Shown: piece after piece, positions 32,446 through 43,242 of the stretch | How the letters are laid out: each line of letters opens with the position of its first letter | How positions within the stretch are numbered: the stretch's first letter is position 1 | Origin: Globisporangium splendens | Lineage: Eukaryota > Oomycota > Peronosporomycetes > Pythiales > Pythiaceae | Assembly: GCA_006386115.1 (NCBI GenBank) | Contig: VFIW01000106.1 | Coordinates: 62,001 to 126,000 of the forward strand | Reading direction: 5' to 3' | DNA length: 64,000 nucleotides | Made by a program: the position numbers and the translations under genes | Notes under the pieces: model-generated | Seen by the model: only the letters and a program-made list of their open reading frames with translations | Databases searched by the model: none | Told to the model about the DNA's origin: nothing

Positions 32446-33256
32446 GGGAAAGCAAGGATGGCGCTCATCTTTTTCTGCGTTAAAGATCCATGTCACGGAT
32501 CAACTGTCGAGATGACACCAATGTCACACATAGCCGTTCCAGAGAAGCAAATAACGAGTTTTTGAAACCCGATTACGCGAAATTCGAAGAAAGCCAGACA
32601 CACCACATCACAGAATCATGAAAAAATCCGAAATCAGAGGAAAAATGATTTCGGCCCTCTCTCGAATGGACATGAGGAAAAAACTGGATTGAGGGTAGTG
32701 GGTGCGGTAAGGGAGTCGACAAAAACATCTGATGTGTATCGACTTATACAGGTCTCTTACTATTAGAGGTAGCATATATCCGATTTCAAGTATATCTAAC
32801 ATTCAAATCAGAAGTCTCTCATATATGATATCGTCGATAAAGGCATTGCTATCAATTTCGAGTAGACTCTTGTCGACGCGTTTGATGGTCCGCTCTTGCC
32901 TTGCACCCAATGGGTTCAGTGCATCGCAAGTCGGCAGTGCCTCAACGACCTTCAAAGGCGAGCAAGCCACCGGAGAAAGGAAGGAAGCGCAGCATTCACT
33001 TAATGGCAAGCGAGCGAAGCCAAATTTTGGTACGTGCGTGTGTTGACGGCAATGGCGCTGGCCACTCGCCTCGTGTGTGCGGAACGAGGAGTTCAGTCGG
33101 TCGGTCCATGCGTGCGGAACAAGAAGAAAAATCATGCATTTGGGTTCTGGTTTATTCTATTTATTATTTCGCTGTATTGCCGCGCGACAGATCCGCACCA
33201 TGCGACGTACAAATGAGAGCAGCGCACGCGCGACGGCGAGGCATTCGGACGACAGG
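32446..33256. other. Intergenic spacer
   Basis: 811 bp between the RBR gene and the receptor-like kinase. AT-rich around 32730-32840, nothing coding recognised; the promoter of the receptor-like kinase should lie at its right end. Confidence 0.4.
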
Positions 33257-35654
33257 ATGACGGGCATGCGCCGCATGCAGCGCTACGCGCTCGCGGCGTC
33301 GCTGGCGCTCGGCGCGGTCCTGGGAGCGCACGCGGCAGACAACAGCGCGTCTCTGACTGTGCCGTTGGAGTGCGCGAAGGCCAGGCTCGTGTACGAAAAC
33401 AATGTGCTCAAGACGTGGTGTGACCTGAACAAGGGCTTGGAGCTGCTGCTGGTTGATCCAAATGCAGAAGTCATGATCGACGTCCGAGCACCTTCGCTTG
33501 ATATCGTCGCGTGGCCACAGAATCCGCTCACTCACCTGTATGCTGCATGTTCGCCCCGCTTTATCATTTTCCTTTTGTTCAATACGACGCTGACCTATGT
33601 GTTTTAATGCGTCCGCACATACTGTAGCGTGTTCTCCGGCGCCTCTGCCGCCCAGAATCCTGAGCTCAATATCTCGGCCGGATTCGCGCAGTCCGAAAAA
33701 CTGTCGTCCCTGTACGTGTTCCTTACTTCTTCCTGCTTGCCACATCAAGTGGAGACTAATGGGAAGCACGAATGCTCACTATGTATTTGTCTGTCTGTAT
33801 CTAGGAGGTTCACGAAAGTCAACTTTATGGATCCCATCGTCGAGCTCACGGTCCCCACAGCGCTCGCATACCTGTACGTCCATGAATGTCCATGGCACAG
33901 GCTTCGCAATCTGACTATTCCTTTGTTTGTGTTTAGGCAAGTCGAGTCGTCGAATGCCAAAGACGTGTCCCTCGACGTGGCTGCAGGGTCCGATCTCAAT
34001 AAAGTGTACGGGAGGCGCCGTTCGTCATTGCTCGTGATGGTGACCTTTATTTCCATAAGAGACCAAAGCTCACATTGTTTGTTTGTGGCCATTATGCAGG
34101 GCGTTTGCGAACAATACCGAGATGACGACACTTCCGAAGCTTCTCTACCAGCGAAAGTACAACAAGATACTCGATGTCACGTACGTCTCACTAGCTCACC
34201 GCTTTGGATTGGTGGTGGTGTATACTCAAGTCTGAAATCCTTGTCCCTTGTGGCTGCTTACCCTTGTGTTATGTATTATTCCTAGCGGTGTGAACATTAC
34301 CAGCACTGGCCAGCAGACGATGTCGGCCGCCGAGATCGCCATCCTGAAGGGAAACATTGGGAATAGCACGTCCACCATCGAGTTTACGGACAGTTGTGCT
34401 ACACCCGTGACTACCAGCCTCAGATTCCAAGTCTGCGAGCAAGCGACAGCACCGCCAGCAGCTTCGAGCTCATCGTCGGGGATGGGCAGCAACTTGACGG
34501 CAGCGTTTCACCCAGTTGGAAACGCGGCTCCATCCTCCACTGAGCCCGTAGCTCCCGCAGCAGCCAGTCAAGGTGGAGGTTCGTCTAGTAGTCCCACGCT
34601 GATCACTATCGTCGTGGTCGCGGTCGTGGCTCTTTTCGCAGTCGCGATCTTTGTCGTCCAGCGACGTAGTACCCGGGGTGCGAAACCTGCTATTGCTGCC
34701 GACGTCGAAGATAACTCGCTGTACCTGATCGAAAAAGAGGACGATTCGTACTCGGAGAACGTCTCGTTCATCTCGAGTGACGGGTTGTTGCGTGGCTTCC
34801 GTCTCGATCAAAACGAGGTTTCCCTGTCTAGGTCCATCGGAGCAGGAAGGCTGTGGGTCGGAGAACTAGCAGGCAACAAAGTGGTTGTGAAACGGATCGA
34901 AGCCGAGGTGTCGGATCCCCAGGCCACCAAAGCTTTGCAGAGTCAAGCGCGAGGGTTCGCTTCGCTCTCGCATGTCAACGTTGTGCCTCTTTTGGGTGTC
35001 ACGTGGGTCAACGGCACCGATTTTGCTGTCGTCGCCGAGTTCATGGACAAGGGCAACTTGAAAACGTTTTTGGGCGATACGAAAAACGAGTTTGACTTTG
35101 GGGCGAAGCTGGACTTGTGCCTCAAGATCGCGCAGGGACTCGCGTACCTGCACGAGGCTGAACGCAACATGTACGTGCGCAACTTTTCCAGTCGCAAGGT
35201 GCTCGTGAACAGCTCCTTGGAATGCAAGCTGGACTTGTTTGACTGCTACCCAGATACAGAAAAGTTTGAGCTTGTGGAGTCGTATGGAACCGGGGAGATC
35301 GCGTGGCACGCGCCAGAGATCATCACGCGCTCGGCGCCACAGGACCCGAAGAAGATCAACATTTACGCGTTTGGCGTGGTCATGTGCGAGATCCTGGCGC
35401 GTGCGGCGCCGTTCCAGAGTCTAATCGACGAGCTCGGCAACACGCTGTCCGACGTGGAGATCGTGAAGCGGTTGCGCCGACAGGAGGTCCTAGCTCCTCA
35501 CGAGAACTGCGAAACGTACCTGCAAGCGCCTCGACTGCTGCGCGACACGATTGACTTGTGTTTGTCGCTTTCTCCGATGGATCGTCCGACCGCGGAAGAC
35601 ATTGTCAGTGTCCTTCAAACCGTGAAAGTCGAAGTCGCCAATGCGGAAGCGTAG
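33257..35654 (+). CDS. Receptor-like TKL pseudokinase
   Basis: Exons 33257-33537, 33628-33711, 33805-33873, 33937-34005, 34100-34180 and 34286-35654 give 650 aa. A signal peptide (MQRYALAASLALGAVLGAHA) precedes an ectodomain built of ~23-28-residue exons, all bounded by phase-2 introns. A Ser-rich stalk, a TM (LITIVVVAVVALFAVAIFVV, about 300-322) and an intracellular kinase-like domain follow (about 370-640). The Lys of VVVKRI and APE (HAPEII) are kept. The catalytic loop reads YVRNFSSRKVLV, so HRD is VRN and the metal Asn is Lys. The DFG region reads KLDLFD. Phosphotransfer is not expected; a scaffolding receptor is more likely. Confidence 0.82.
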
Positions 35655-36032
35655 ACAGCGCGAGCACGCAGTCATCCAGGATGCAAAATGCGAATCGCAA
35701 TTGTTGGTCGTACTTTTCTTTTCATCGAATTTGATATTGCTTAACAGTAAATATGCAAAAGCTCAAGATGCAAAGTGCGTTCAGTCTGATCTCCAGACAG
35801 GCATCTCGTGGAAAAGAAGAAGTCTTTTTGACGAGGTTGAACAAAGCGAGAATGATTTGTAAAGAACGCTGGCTGGCGTTGACGTCACCGCGCCAACATG
35901 GTCAGCGTATGTGCATTTGTTATACTTTTATGAAGAAATGACTCGAGTCCCATGCAATTGTACTGTTGTAGTTTGAGTGTTTTAATAAGTGATGCAAAGT
36001 GAAGAAATGGCGGATGGCGCTGTCTCAGACAA
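35655..36032. other. Convergent 3' spacer
   Basis: 378 bp between the stop codons of the receptor-like kinase (+) and the AAAP transporter (-). AATAAG near 35984 and a TATGCAAAAG/GATGCAAAGTG near-repeat are visible; no gene. Confidence 0.35.
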
Positions 36033-37595
36033 TTATGCTGCTTTTTCGTGGCGCAAGTCGACGAGCAGGAACCACGCGGCGACGGCGCTGATGACCGTGA
36101 AGAACGCGACGATAGTCCAGAGCGCGAACACCCACATCTTGCCGCCGCGCGCTGTTCGCCACGGGAACAACCGCGTGTACAGCGCCGCGGGGAACACGAA
36201 GCAGATCATGAGGCAGCTGGTTGCGCCCGTAAACGCGAACACGACCTCGATGCCCGGGACTGTGATCGCGATGAGCAGCTGCGAGAGCAGCAGCACGCTC
36301 GTGCCACCCAACCGCGTCGCAAAAGCGATCTCATTGACGCTCGTGGTGTAGATGAGCTCTTCGATCACACTGCGCAGCGGATGGAAGAGCAGCGGGAACC
36401 CGACGATGACAGTCACGAACACGGCGATCAGCGGGATCTCCATCACCGGGTCGTTCTCCAGGTTGAGCAGGATGTTGCCGCGGATCGTGTACTGGTACAG
36501 TTTCTTCGCGAAGAGCCCAAAGACGATGTACAGGATGATGCAGAACACCGAGACGTTGGTGATGTAGTTGCTCATGCGCTGTCGTGATTTCTGCAGCGGC
36601 TCACCGAAGCTGCCTCGGAGCTGGATGAACAACGGCAGCAGGTTCAGATGCATCATGAACACGTAACTGTAGATCGAGACCGTCTGCGTGAACCGCGCGA
36701 ACGGACTGCCTAGGATCACGGTGTTGACAATGTTGGCGTTGTTGCTGGCAACGTCATCCGTCGCGTTCGTCGCAGGAATCGCTGCATTGGTGTCGAGATC
36801 GTCGGATGCATCCAGTGCATGGTACGACCGGTAGATGGTCGCGATGACGAGGTAGATCGAGAATGCAAATCCCAGGTAGCTCGAGACGCGCAACCCGGAG
36901 AGATTCTTCAGCAAACACAGCGGGAGCACCACGAAAGTGAACGTCGCCCACAATAAATAATCGGCAGCGCGGACACTAGTCGAGGTGCCAAGCTTCTCGG
37001 TCGGATGGATGGCCGCAGAATACAGCTCCGAGATCAGGAACGGCGAGATATCGCGAATGATGCGGATGCAGCCGACGCAACCGCCGTAGATACCAATGGC
37101 AGTCACGACCGACACAATGTAGCCAAACACGTTGCCGCCGGCAATGATCGCAATGGACTGGAACGAACTGAAGCGCTTGCCCGCGCCAACGTGGTGCACA
37201 GACTCGACTTCCTGCGAGAGGAACACGTGAGTGTTCAACAGCGCGGTGGCCGTGAACGCCATGGAAAAGCCGACAATGAGGGTGGCAATGACGGTCTGCC
37301 ACGTCGCGCTCAATATGAACGTGTACGGCACGGAGAGCATGCCCGCGCCAACGACGGACATCAGCAGCGTGAGGAAGACGTGGAGACCGCGGTGCGAGTC
37401 GTCCTTCGTGTACGCAAAGGAGAGTCGGTGCGGGCGCGGCGATGGGATCGGCGAGTTGAACATCATCGGGAAGCCCGTGTCGAAGGGCGAGCGCGGCGTC
37501 GTCGCGTCTCCGGAGCTGAACGAGCCGCGCGGCGTCGTCACGCCCCCGATGCGGTGGTAGTCGCCGAGAAGCGACGAGGTCTCGCTGGCAGGCAT
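36033..37595 (-). CDS. AAAP family amino-acid transporter, second copy
   Basis: Single exon, 520 aa from ATG 37595 (MPASETSSLLGDY). An earlier in-frame ATG at 37742 would add 49 Arg/Ser-rich residues and is less likely by comparison with the paralogue. The first membrane segment has GAGMLSVPYTF, the middle has GNVFGYIVSVVTAIGIYGGC, a loop has GNILLNLENDP, and the end has MICFVFPAALYTRLFPW. Ten or eleven membrane segments are expected. It aligns fully with the gene at 8122-9666, with the best similarity in TM1, the GNILLNLE loop and the C terminus. Likely plasma or vacuolar membrane amino-acid transport. Confidence 0.87.
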   Translation of the reverse strand: MPASETSSLLGDYHRIGGVTTPRGSFSSGDATTPRSPFDTGFPMMFNSPIPSPRPHRLSFAYTKDDSHRGLHVFLTLLMSVVGAGMLSVPYTFILSATWQTVIATLIVGFSMAFTATALLNTHVFLSQEVESVHHVGAGKRFSSFQSIAIIAGGNVFGYIVSVVTAIGIYGGCVGCIRIIRDISPFLISELYSAAIHPTEKLGTSTSVRAADYLLWATFTFVVLPLCLLKNLSGLRVSSYLGFAFSIYLVIATIYRSYHALDASDDLDTNAAIPATNATDDVASNNANIVNTVILGSPFARFTQTVSIYSYVFMMHLNLLPLFIQLRGSFGEPLQKSRQRMSNYITNVSVFCIILYIVFGLFAKKLYQYTIRGNILLNLENDPVMEIPLIAVFVTVIVGFPLLFHPLRSVIEELIYTTSVNEIAFATRLGGTSVLLLSQLLIAITVPGIEVVFAFTGATSCLMICFVFPAALYTRLFPWRTARGGKMWVFALWTIVAFFTVISAVAAWFLLVDLRHEKAA

Positions 37596-38878
37596 GGCTA
37601 CGATTGCTTCTTGCGTCGGTACGCGGATGAGATGGACGGACTGCTTCAGATCCAAGCGGCGACGGTGGGAGTGCTGCTCTGCTGCTGGTGGCCACGAAAC
37701 GGAACGGTGGAAGAATGAGCGCGAGGAGGATCTCTCTCGCATGCGCGATCCCACCTGCTAAGCCAAAGTAGCTCTTCACTATGGAATGAAGAGTGATTGT
37801 CGCCCCTTTTTTATATCCTTTTTGCGGTTGAGAGCTGATTCTTCAATACAAGCTTCGACGAACAATATATCAAGAAAAGCGTTCTTGCGAAATGAAAAGT
37901 AGTGATCTTTCTGCACTTGAAACCTTGTAAGACGGTTGATGAGATCGGAAACTCCCCGAGCAGCTGGGCGGTTTTGCCCAATTGCACGCATCAAATTTAT
38001 GTGTGGCGCGTCTGATTGGCTGCAACAAATTTGGTGGTCTGTCAAATCAGGTGGAGAGTGACTGGACAAGGGGGAGCTTCAGTTGCTTCAGATCTCGACC
38101 GAAAACGCACAAGGCGCAGCGAAACGAATGGGCTTTTGAAGCCGCCTGACTGCAAGACAACGCGACCGAATGGCAGTCTTTAATCATTTCTGTGCATTTG
38201 GTCTGCGTGTTGAAGCGACTGCATTCGTTACGTGGACTTCTTGGTTCCCCAGCTGTCGATTTGCGAAAGAAAAGACAGTGGTTAGTGTGGCCCACCTTAA
38301 TTATGATGCGAAGAGTGATGGTTCAGGTTCAAAACGGTACGGAATGGCGGTAGTTCGTTCAGAACAAATGGCTACAATCGTTTACAATATGTGTGAAACG
38401 ACCCAAACCGTGTCCTCTCATCCGCCAGCAGTCATGGACAAGATGAGCGCTATCTAGGGGATGGCGAACTGCTGTTATCCATGACAATGCAACCTTTTGG
38501 AAGAGGAAAACAGATCCACACGAAAAATGCACACAGGTGACGATTCCCCTCGCCAACTGAGAGTCATGTGCCATGATTCTCGCCTCGTCTAGAAAAAAAA
38601 CGAAATATCCCCCCAATTCGTTTTTTAGATGAGGCATGACTTTCCGGACAGCAGCGGCCACTCGCAGCATTTGAGGTGCCATACATATTTTGCTCTTTTT
38701 CTCCTTCCCTTCAGATCAAGGATCAGCTCGCGCTGCAAATGCAAAAACTCGGTGTGCTGCCCGTTTTGAGCGACAGCAGTGAACAAGCCGTGGTTCACCA
38801 GACCTCGTGAGCGGATATCACCTGCAAAGCAACTTCAGCGAGAAGCACCGCTTGCTTGTCTATCTACAGACTCCTGCT
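37596..38878. other. Intergenic region
   Basis: 1.28 kb with an inverted CCAAT box (GATTGGCT near 38011) upstream of the transporter. A short exon-like frame after a pyrimidine-AG at 38701-38715 (IKDQLALQMQKLGVLPVL, to TGA near 38810) is seen on the plus strand but has no partner exons. Confidence 0.35.
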
Positions 38879-39560
38879 TCATCCTTTTTGCTGTTTGGAT
38901 GCCAATCGAACCACACTACAAGAAGCCATGCCAGCGACGTCTTCACATGTAGGTGCTGATGTCGATGTTACATCAAGGGAGCCGACACTCGTCGGCACGT
39001 CTTCGCCAATTACTGGAGTCCATTTGAAACTTCCTCGTTTCTTACCCTTTGCACATGTTTTCTCGACACTCTCCATAAACTGTGGACACGCAGGCAAAAC
39101 ACGGAGTGGTGCCAAAAACGCAAACGGCTTGATCTGCTCGGAGTGGTAGAACTCAAGAGATAGCTGGTGTTGGCTCTTTGCGTCGTGCGTTCCTCCCGAT
39201 TGATCCATGGCTTCGACTTGCCACATGCACCTGATCATTTTCATCACGGCCATGGAAATCTGGGCAAATCTGTCTCCAGACTAGCAGCCGTACGATTCGG
39301 GAGGTCGAGCGCTCGTGATGCGTGTTGCATGGGAGCTACGCACTTAAACGACTCCTCCACTCGAACCCAGAATCTCTGGGACGTGTGGTAAATGACAAGA
39401 AGTGATGCATCAGCGAACGCGCGCACCCACGCCTTGGAGAGCTCCTCGTCTTCAAGCGGCGAATAAATTGAGACCACGACAGGCAATCTCGACACCTTCT
39501 GCACCACCAATTCGCTCCTGGACATCGCTCGCCTTGACTGCGGCAACAGGCAAATTCAGT
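38879..39560 (-). pseudogene. Relic of a Myb/SANT-like (NAM-associated type) gene
   Basis: Two adjacent minus frames together read like the Myb/SANT-like proteins abundant in oomycetes and linked to Harbinger-type elements. The first has SPLEDEELSKAWVRAF, FWVRVEESF and RTAASLE. After a frameshift near 39270 comes AQISMAVMKMIRCMWQVE, DQSGG, LEFYHSEQIKPFAF and LRVLPACPQF. The order (acidic EDE-L-AW, FW-RV, RT--SL, QI---V-K, C---V, SG, Y, F-F, L---P-F) is that of the family, but the frame is broken and the Trp of the last motif is lost. I infer a decayed copy; residue-level alignment was by eye. Confidence 0.45.
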
Positions 39561-40553
39561 AGTGAAGCGCAAACGCGGGAGTCATGACGCATAGCATCTT
39601 GCTGTTCTCTTCGGTGCCACTGATTGTCCACTGCACGTGAGAGCTGGTTTTGTCCTACCCGGTGAAATCTTTAGTGGCGTGCTGCTGTTCTTTCTCAGGC
39701 TGCTAGATTTCCAAGTCTCGAAGACCGGGTTCAACGTGATGAGCAAGTGCATGGGTCAACTTGACTCCGTGAACCAGTCGGGAGAAACGAGTGCAACACC
39801 AATGAGCCCAGGAGGTATGACTTTTTGACAGCCATTTTCTTGGAGTAGAGACAGCAAGTGCAGTCCGGTCTTTTATTTATCAGTGTCCATTCCGAAAAAT
39901 AAGGTACTGGTTTAAAAATGGCATATTTGGCTGCAGCTTAGCTTTCTAACCGGTTTGTACCGATATAGCATACAATTTTAAAAATACGGTACTCAAAGGT
40001 GTTCAGCGAATAGTAGTCGCTCTTCTATTTAATAGTACACCCTGAAAATGGCCAAAGACGGCTCGTGTTCGGACAGGTCTACTATTCTTTAGACACGTGA
40101 TTGCGTGATACCCCGTAAACTGGAGAGAGGACCTCTATACCGAGTCACAACATCCAGCATTACAAACGGAACTCGATTGACTGCCGAATATGCTATAACA
40201 TAGGTTATTGATTACAGAATTGTCATCAGAACATCCACCTTTAGGAGTTCTTCAGTGACCAAATATCTTGTTTGAAAGGTTCTCAACCTCCACTCCCGCA
40301 AATTAACAACCGCATTTTGGCGTTTTGGCGTTTTGGCGCGGCGAGGGACGGCAGCAAGCGAGTGAGCGAGAAAGCACAGGCCATTCACGCCGCGCGTCCA
40401 GCGATCAGCAGCAGCCGCCCGCGTGTTTCCACTGCGCAGACACAGAGCGTGGGCCCACCGCCTCCCTCCATATCCATACCCTCAGGGTGACACGCACAGC
40501 AGCCGTTCTTCTGCCATCACGCTCGTGTTAAGCGCGTTTGTTTTAGGTTCATA
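39561..40553. other. Intergenic region
   Basis: About 1 kb, AT-rich from 39890 to 40270, with a TACGGTAC-like motif at about 39985 and ACCGGTTTGTACCGATA near 39950. Three tandem TTTTGGCG units occur at 40315-40338, just before the next gene. Its promoter should lie at the right end. Confidence 0.4.
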
Positions 40554-43029
40554 ATGGCGCATATCAAGACGAAGGATCCGTTCGGCTTTGTGGGCTCGCA
40601 CGTGATCCGCAAGAACCGATCGCTAGCAGCGGGGGGATTCTCGGGCTTTGGCGGCAGTGTCTCGTCATCGGCAGCAGAGAGCGGAGAGGATGAACATGGG
40701 TGGATCACGCGCTACGATGCGCGTCTCGACAGCTACACGCTGTTCATTCCTGGGAAAGGTCCGAGCGCGTACACGCGCGGCGATATCATGAGGCTGATCG
40801 CGGATCCGAACTTCCACGTGCAGAACGACGACGACGACGAGTTCCCCGCGCCAATCGAGGACACAAAGAGCAGATACGTGGACGTGCCGATGGTGAAGAA
40901 CGCCGATGATGGGTGTGCGATCAAAGGTACAGTCAGGTGCTACCTCCCATTTGCCGATCTCTACAAGGTCGTGTATGAAGACGAGTCCACAGAGGAAGCA
41001 AGCGAAGACGCGATTATCAACAGTATGATCCTCATGCTCACCACACAGACACATACGAGCGCGACGTTGGCGGAGAATACACAGCAGCAGGGAGTATCCA
41101 AGAAGCGGAAACGAGTGGACGTCCCGGCTGTCAGTTTGCCTCCGACGCCACCGTCGTCCCTGTCTGTCCCGCTGCCGCCTGCGACGGTGCGCTCCGTGTC
41201 TGCACCCACGACACCATCGTTATCGCCGCCGTCCATGATGCCCGTATCGTTTTCTCCGCTGTTGCGCATGGGCGGGTCTCCAGTCGTGACCCATTCGAAT
41301 ATCTTGGAGCTCGCTGGTAGTAGTGTTAGTATGAATAGCAATGGTGCTGCAGCATTGGAAACGCCAGCAGCAGCAGCAGCAGTGGTCCCGCTAGCAGTGA
41401 CCGCGCAGTCCGCACAAGTAAATCAGGCAACACCTCTGCCGTCGGTTGATCCAACACCTGCAGCTCCATTTGTCAAGAACGAACCGCCACCAGAAGACGT
41501 GGTTATGCTGATCGACGATGAACCTTCTGTGGAGATGATCCCTTTGGACGCGGACGACGTGATCATGCAGCCTGCGGAATCGAGTGCGCCATCGACTTCG
41601 TCACCTTCGAATCCGTCGCGGTTCTACCTCATTCCTCCGGAGGCCACGCGCTACGAAGCGGTCGAGCCGCTTGAGAAGCGAAGTGTGGCGTACGGGTACT
41701 TGCGCCAGGAATTGCTGAGTATGCTGGATCGAAAGGAAGCAAGTGCCAAGAAAATCGCGATCCAATACGACATTTTGCGAAACCCAGACATCAAGGTTAG
41801 TGCACTAATTCCGCTCAAACCTGTATTTAGTGATGGATATGGATGGATTCGTACTCATACGACGTGATCATGATGTGGCTTCACTTGTGTTAGCATCAAA
41901 ACGCAATACGAAGATTCATGGAGGCATCTGGGCTCGTTGTGCTGAACCATTTGATCAAGGTCTACTCGGCTGGAAAGGATTTGGGTCTGGAACCTTACGG
42001 CGAAACAGTGCTGCTTCTTTTCAAGGTGCGTGTTAACCCATTGTAGCAGCCATTGTTCCACTGATGTTCGTGCTTTTCGTGGATACTGTTTCCAGTGCTC
42101 ACCTTTTTTCTTGGATTTGTGGACACTCAAAACAGATCGTTGCGATGTTGCCAACGCCTACCCAGGACCAAGTGATCTCGTCTGGAATCGGTAAAACCAT
42201 TGGGTACCTGTCGCGCTCGCAGCCCCCGCCGCCGTTCACAAATCTACCAAAATCCATTGGCCACCTTGCAAAGTGGATTCGTGCGGTGTGGTCTGCCAAG
42301 GTGAAACGGGATCCTGATCACAAGCAGAAGATGGCTGCAATCGCAGACGCGCGCGCGAAATCCGGTCGGCCAAGCAAGCACCTTGGCGCGCGCACGCCAC
42401 CAGGAAGTGGTGCACAGCGCCAAATGCCGCCGATCGAGATCCCAGAGCCAATCGAAGTGGACGCGACGCCGATCCCGCGGCGCGCGAACCGCCCAGTGTT
42501 ACCGAACCCGCCAAGTCCAGCTGCTCCTCGACCACCGCTAGCGCCTCCAGCAGATTTGAGTTTACCGCTTTCCAATGCAGGTCGAAAAACGGGCAACTTG
42601 AAACCCGATTGGATGCGCCAGAAAGAAAACTTGAGCCGCACGCGCTTCAGTATCGGAGGAGACAGCGCCGCTGAGTTCAATCATTACAAGCGTCGGAATG
42701 GTGCCGCGACTCCAGCATCAGGCATCGCGTCAGGTAGTACTAGTAACACGAGCATCCTCTCTCTGTCTGCGCCGAGCGAGAACCCTGCGTCGTACCATGG
42801 CGAGAATGAGCAGGCTGAAGGCGCTGGTGGGGAGCGCGGGACGTATGGACGCAGACAACGAATCACCTTTGGATCCCGTTGGAGTGTGGTCGAGTTTCAT
42901 CGTGATTCACCGCCCGATGCCGTGAGGCCGACGTCGCGCTTCCATTCGCAACAGCCACAGCGCTACGGACGACCGCGATCGATTTTGCGTCGACACAGTA
43001 AATACCGAGACGACTTGGGGCCGATCTAG
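40554..43029 (+). CDS. TFIIS N-terminal-domain protein with Tudor-like module, PNUTS-like layout
   Basis: Exons 40554-41795, 41894-42025 and 42136-43029, phase 0, give 755 aa. Residues about 106-165 resemble a Tudor/Agenet module (GCAIKGTVRCYLPFADLYKV, then VYEDESTEEAS). A long Pro/Ser/Ala-rich linker follows. Residues about 390-510 form a TFIIS/LW domain: AIRRFMEASGLVVLNHLIKV, LEPYGETVLLLFKIVAML, then SIGHLAKWIRAVWSAKV. The C-terminal third is disordered with RRQRITFGS, matching the PP1-docking RVxF consensus (about 699). TFIIS-N plus RVxF is the layout of the phosphatase targeting subunit PNUTS, so a nuclear role at elongating polymerase is inferred. Confidence 0.72.
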
Positions 43030-43242
43030 CGGTATCGGTGTTTTTTTCGGCTCGGACGGAGCGGCATTTGCAGAATCGCGATGTTCGCAGTGTCCTCTTT
43101 TAGAAACAAGTAGATTGGTGAGATGAGGAAGCGCCAGTGTTCGTTTTTGTCGTCTATTTAATGAACTAACAAAACCACGATACCTCACGCCTGACGCTTT
43201 CGATACACCATTCGTTTCCTACTCGTACTGATACACAGCCTC

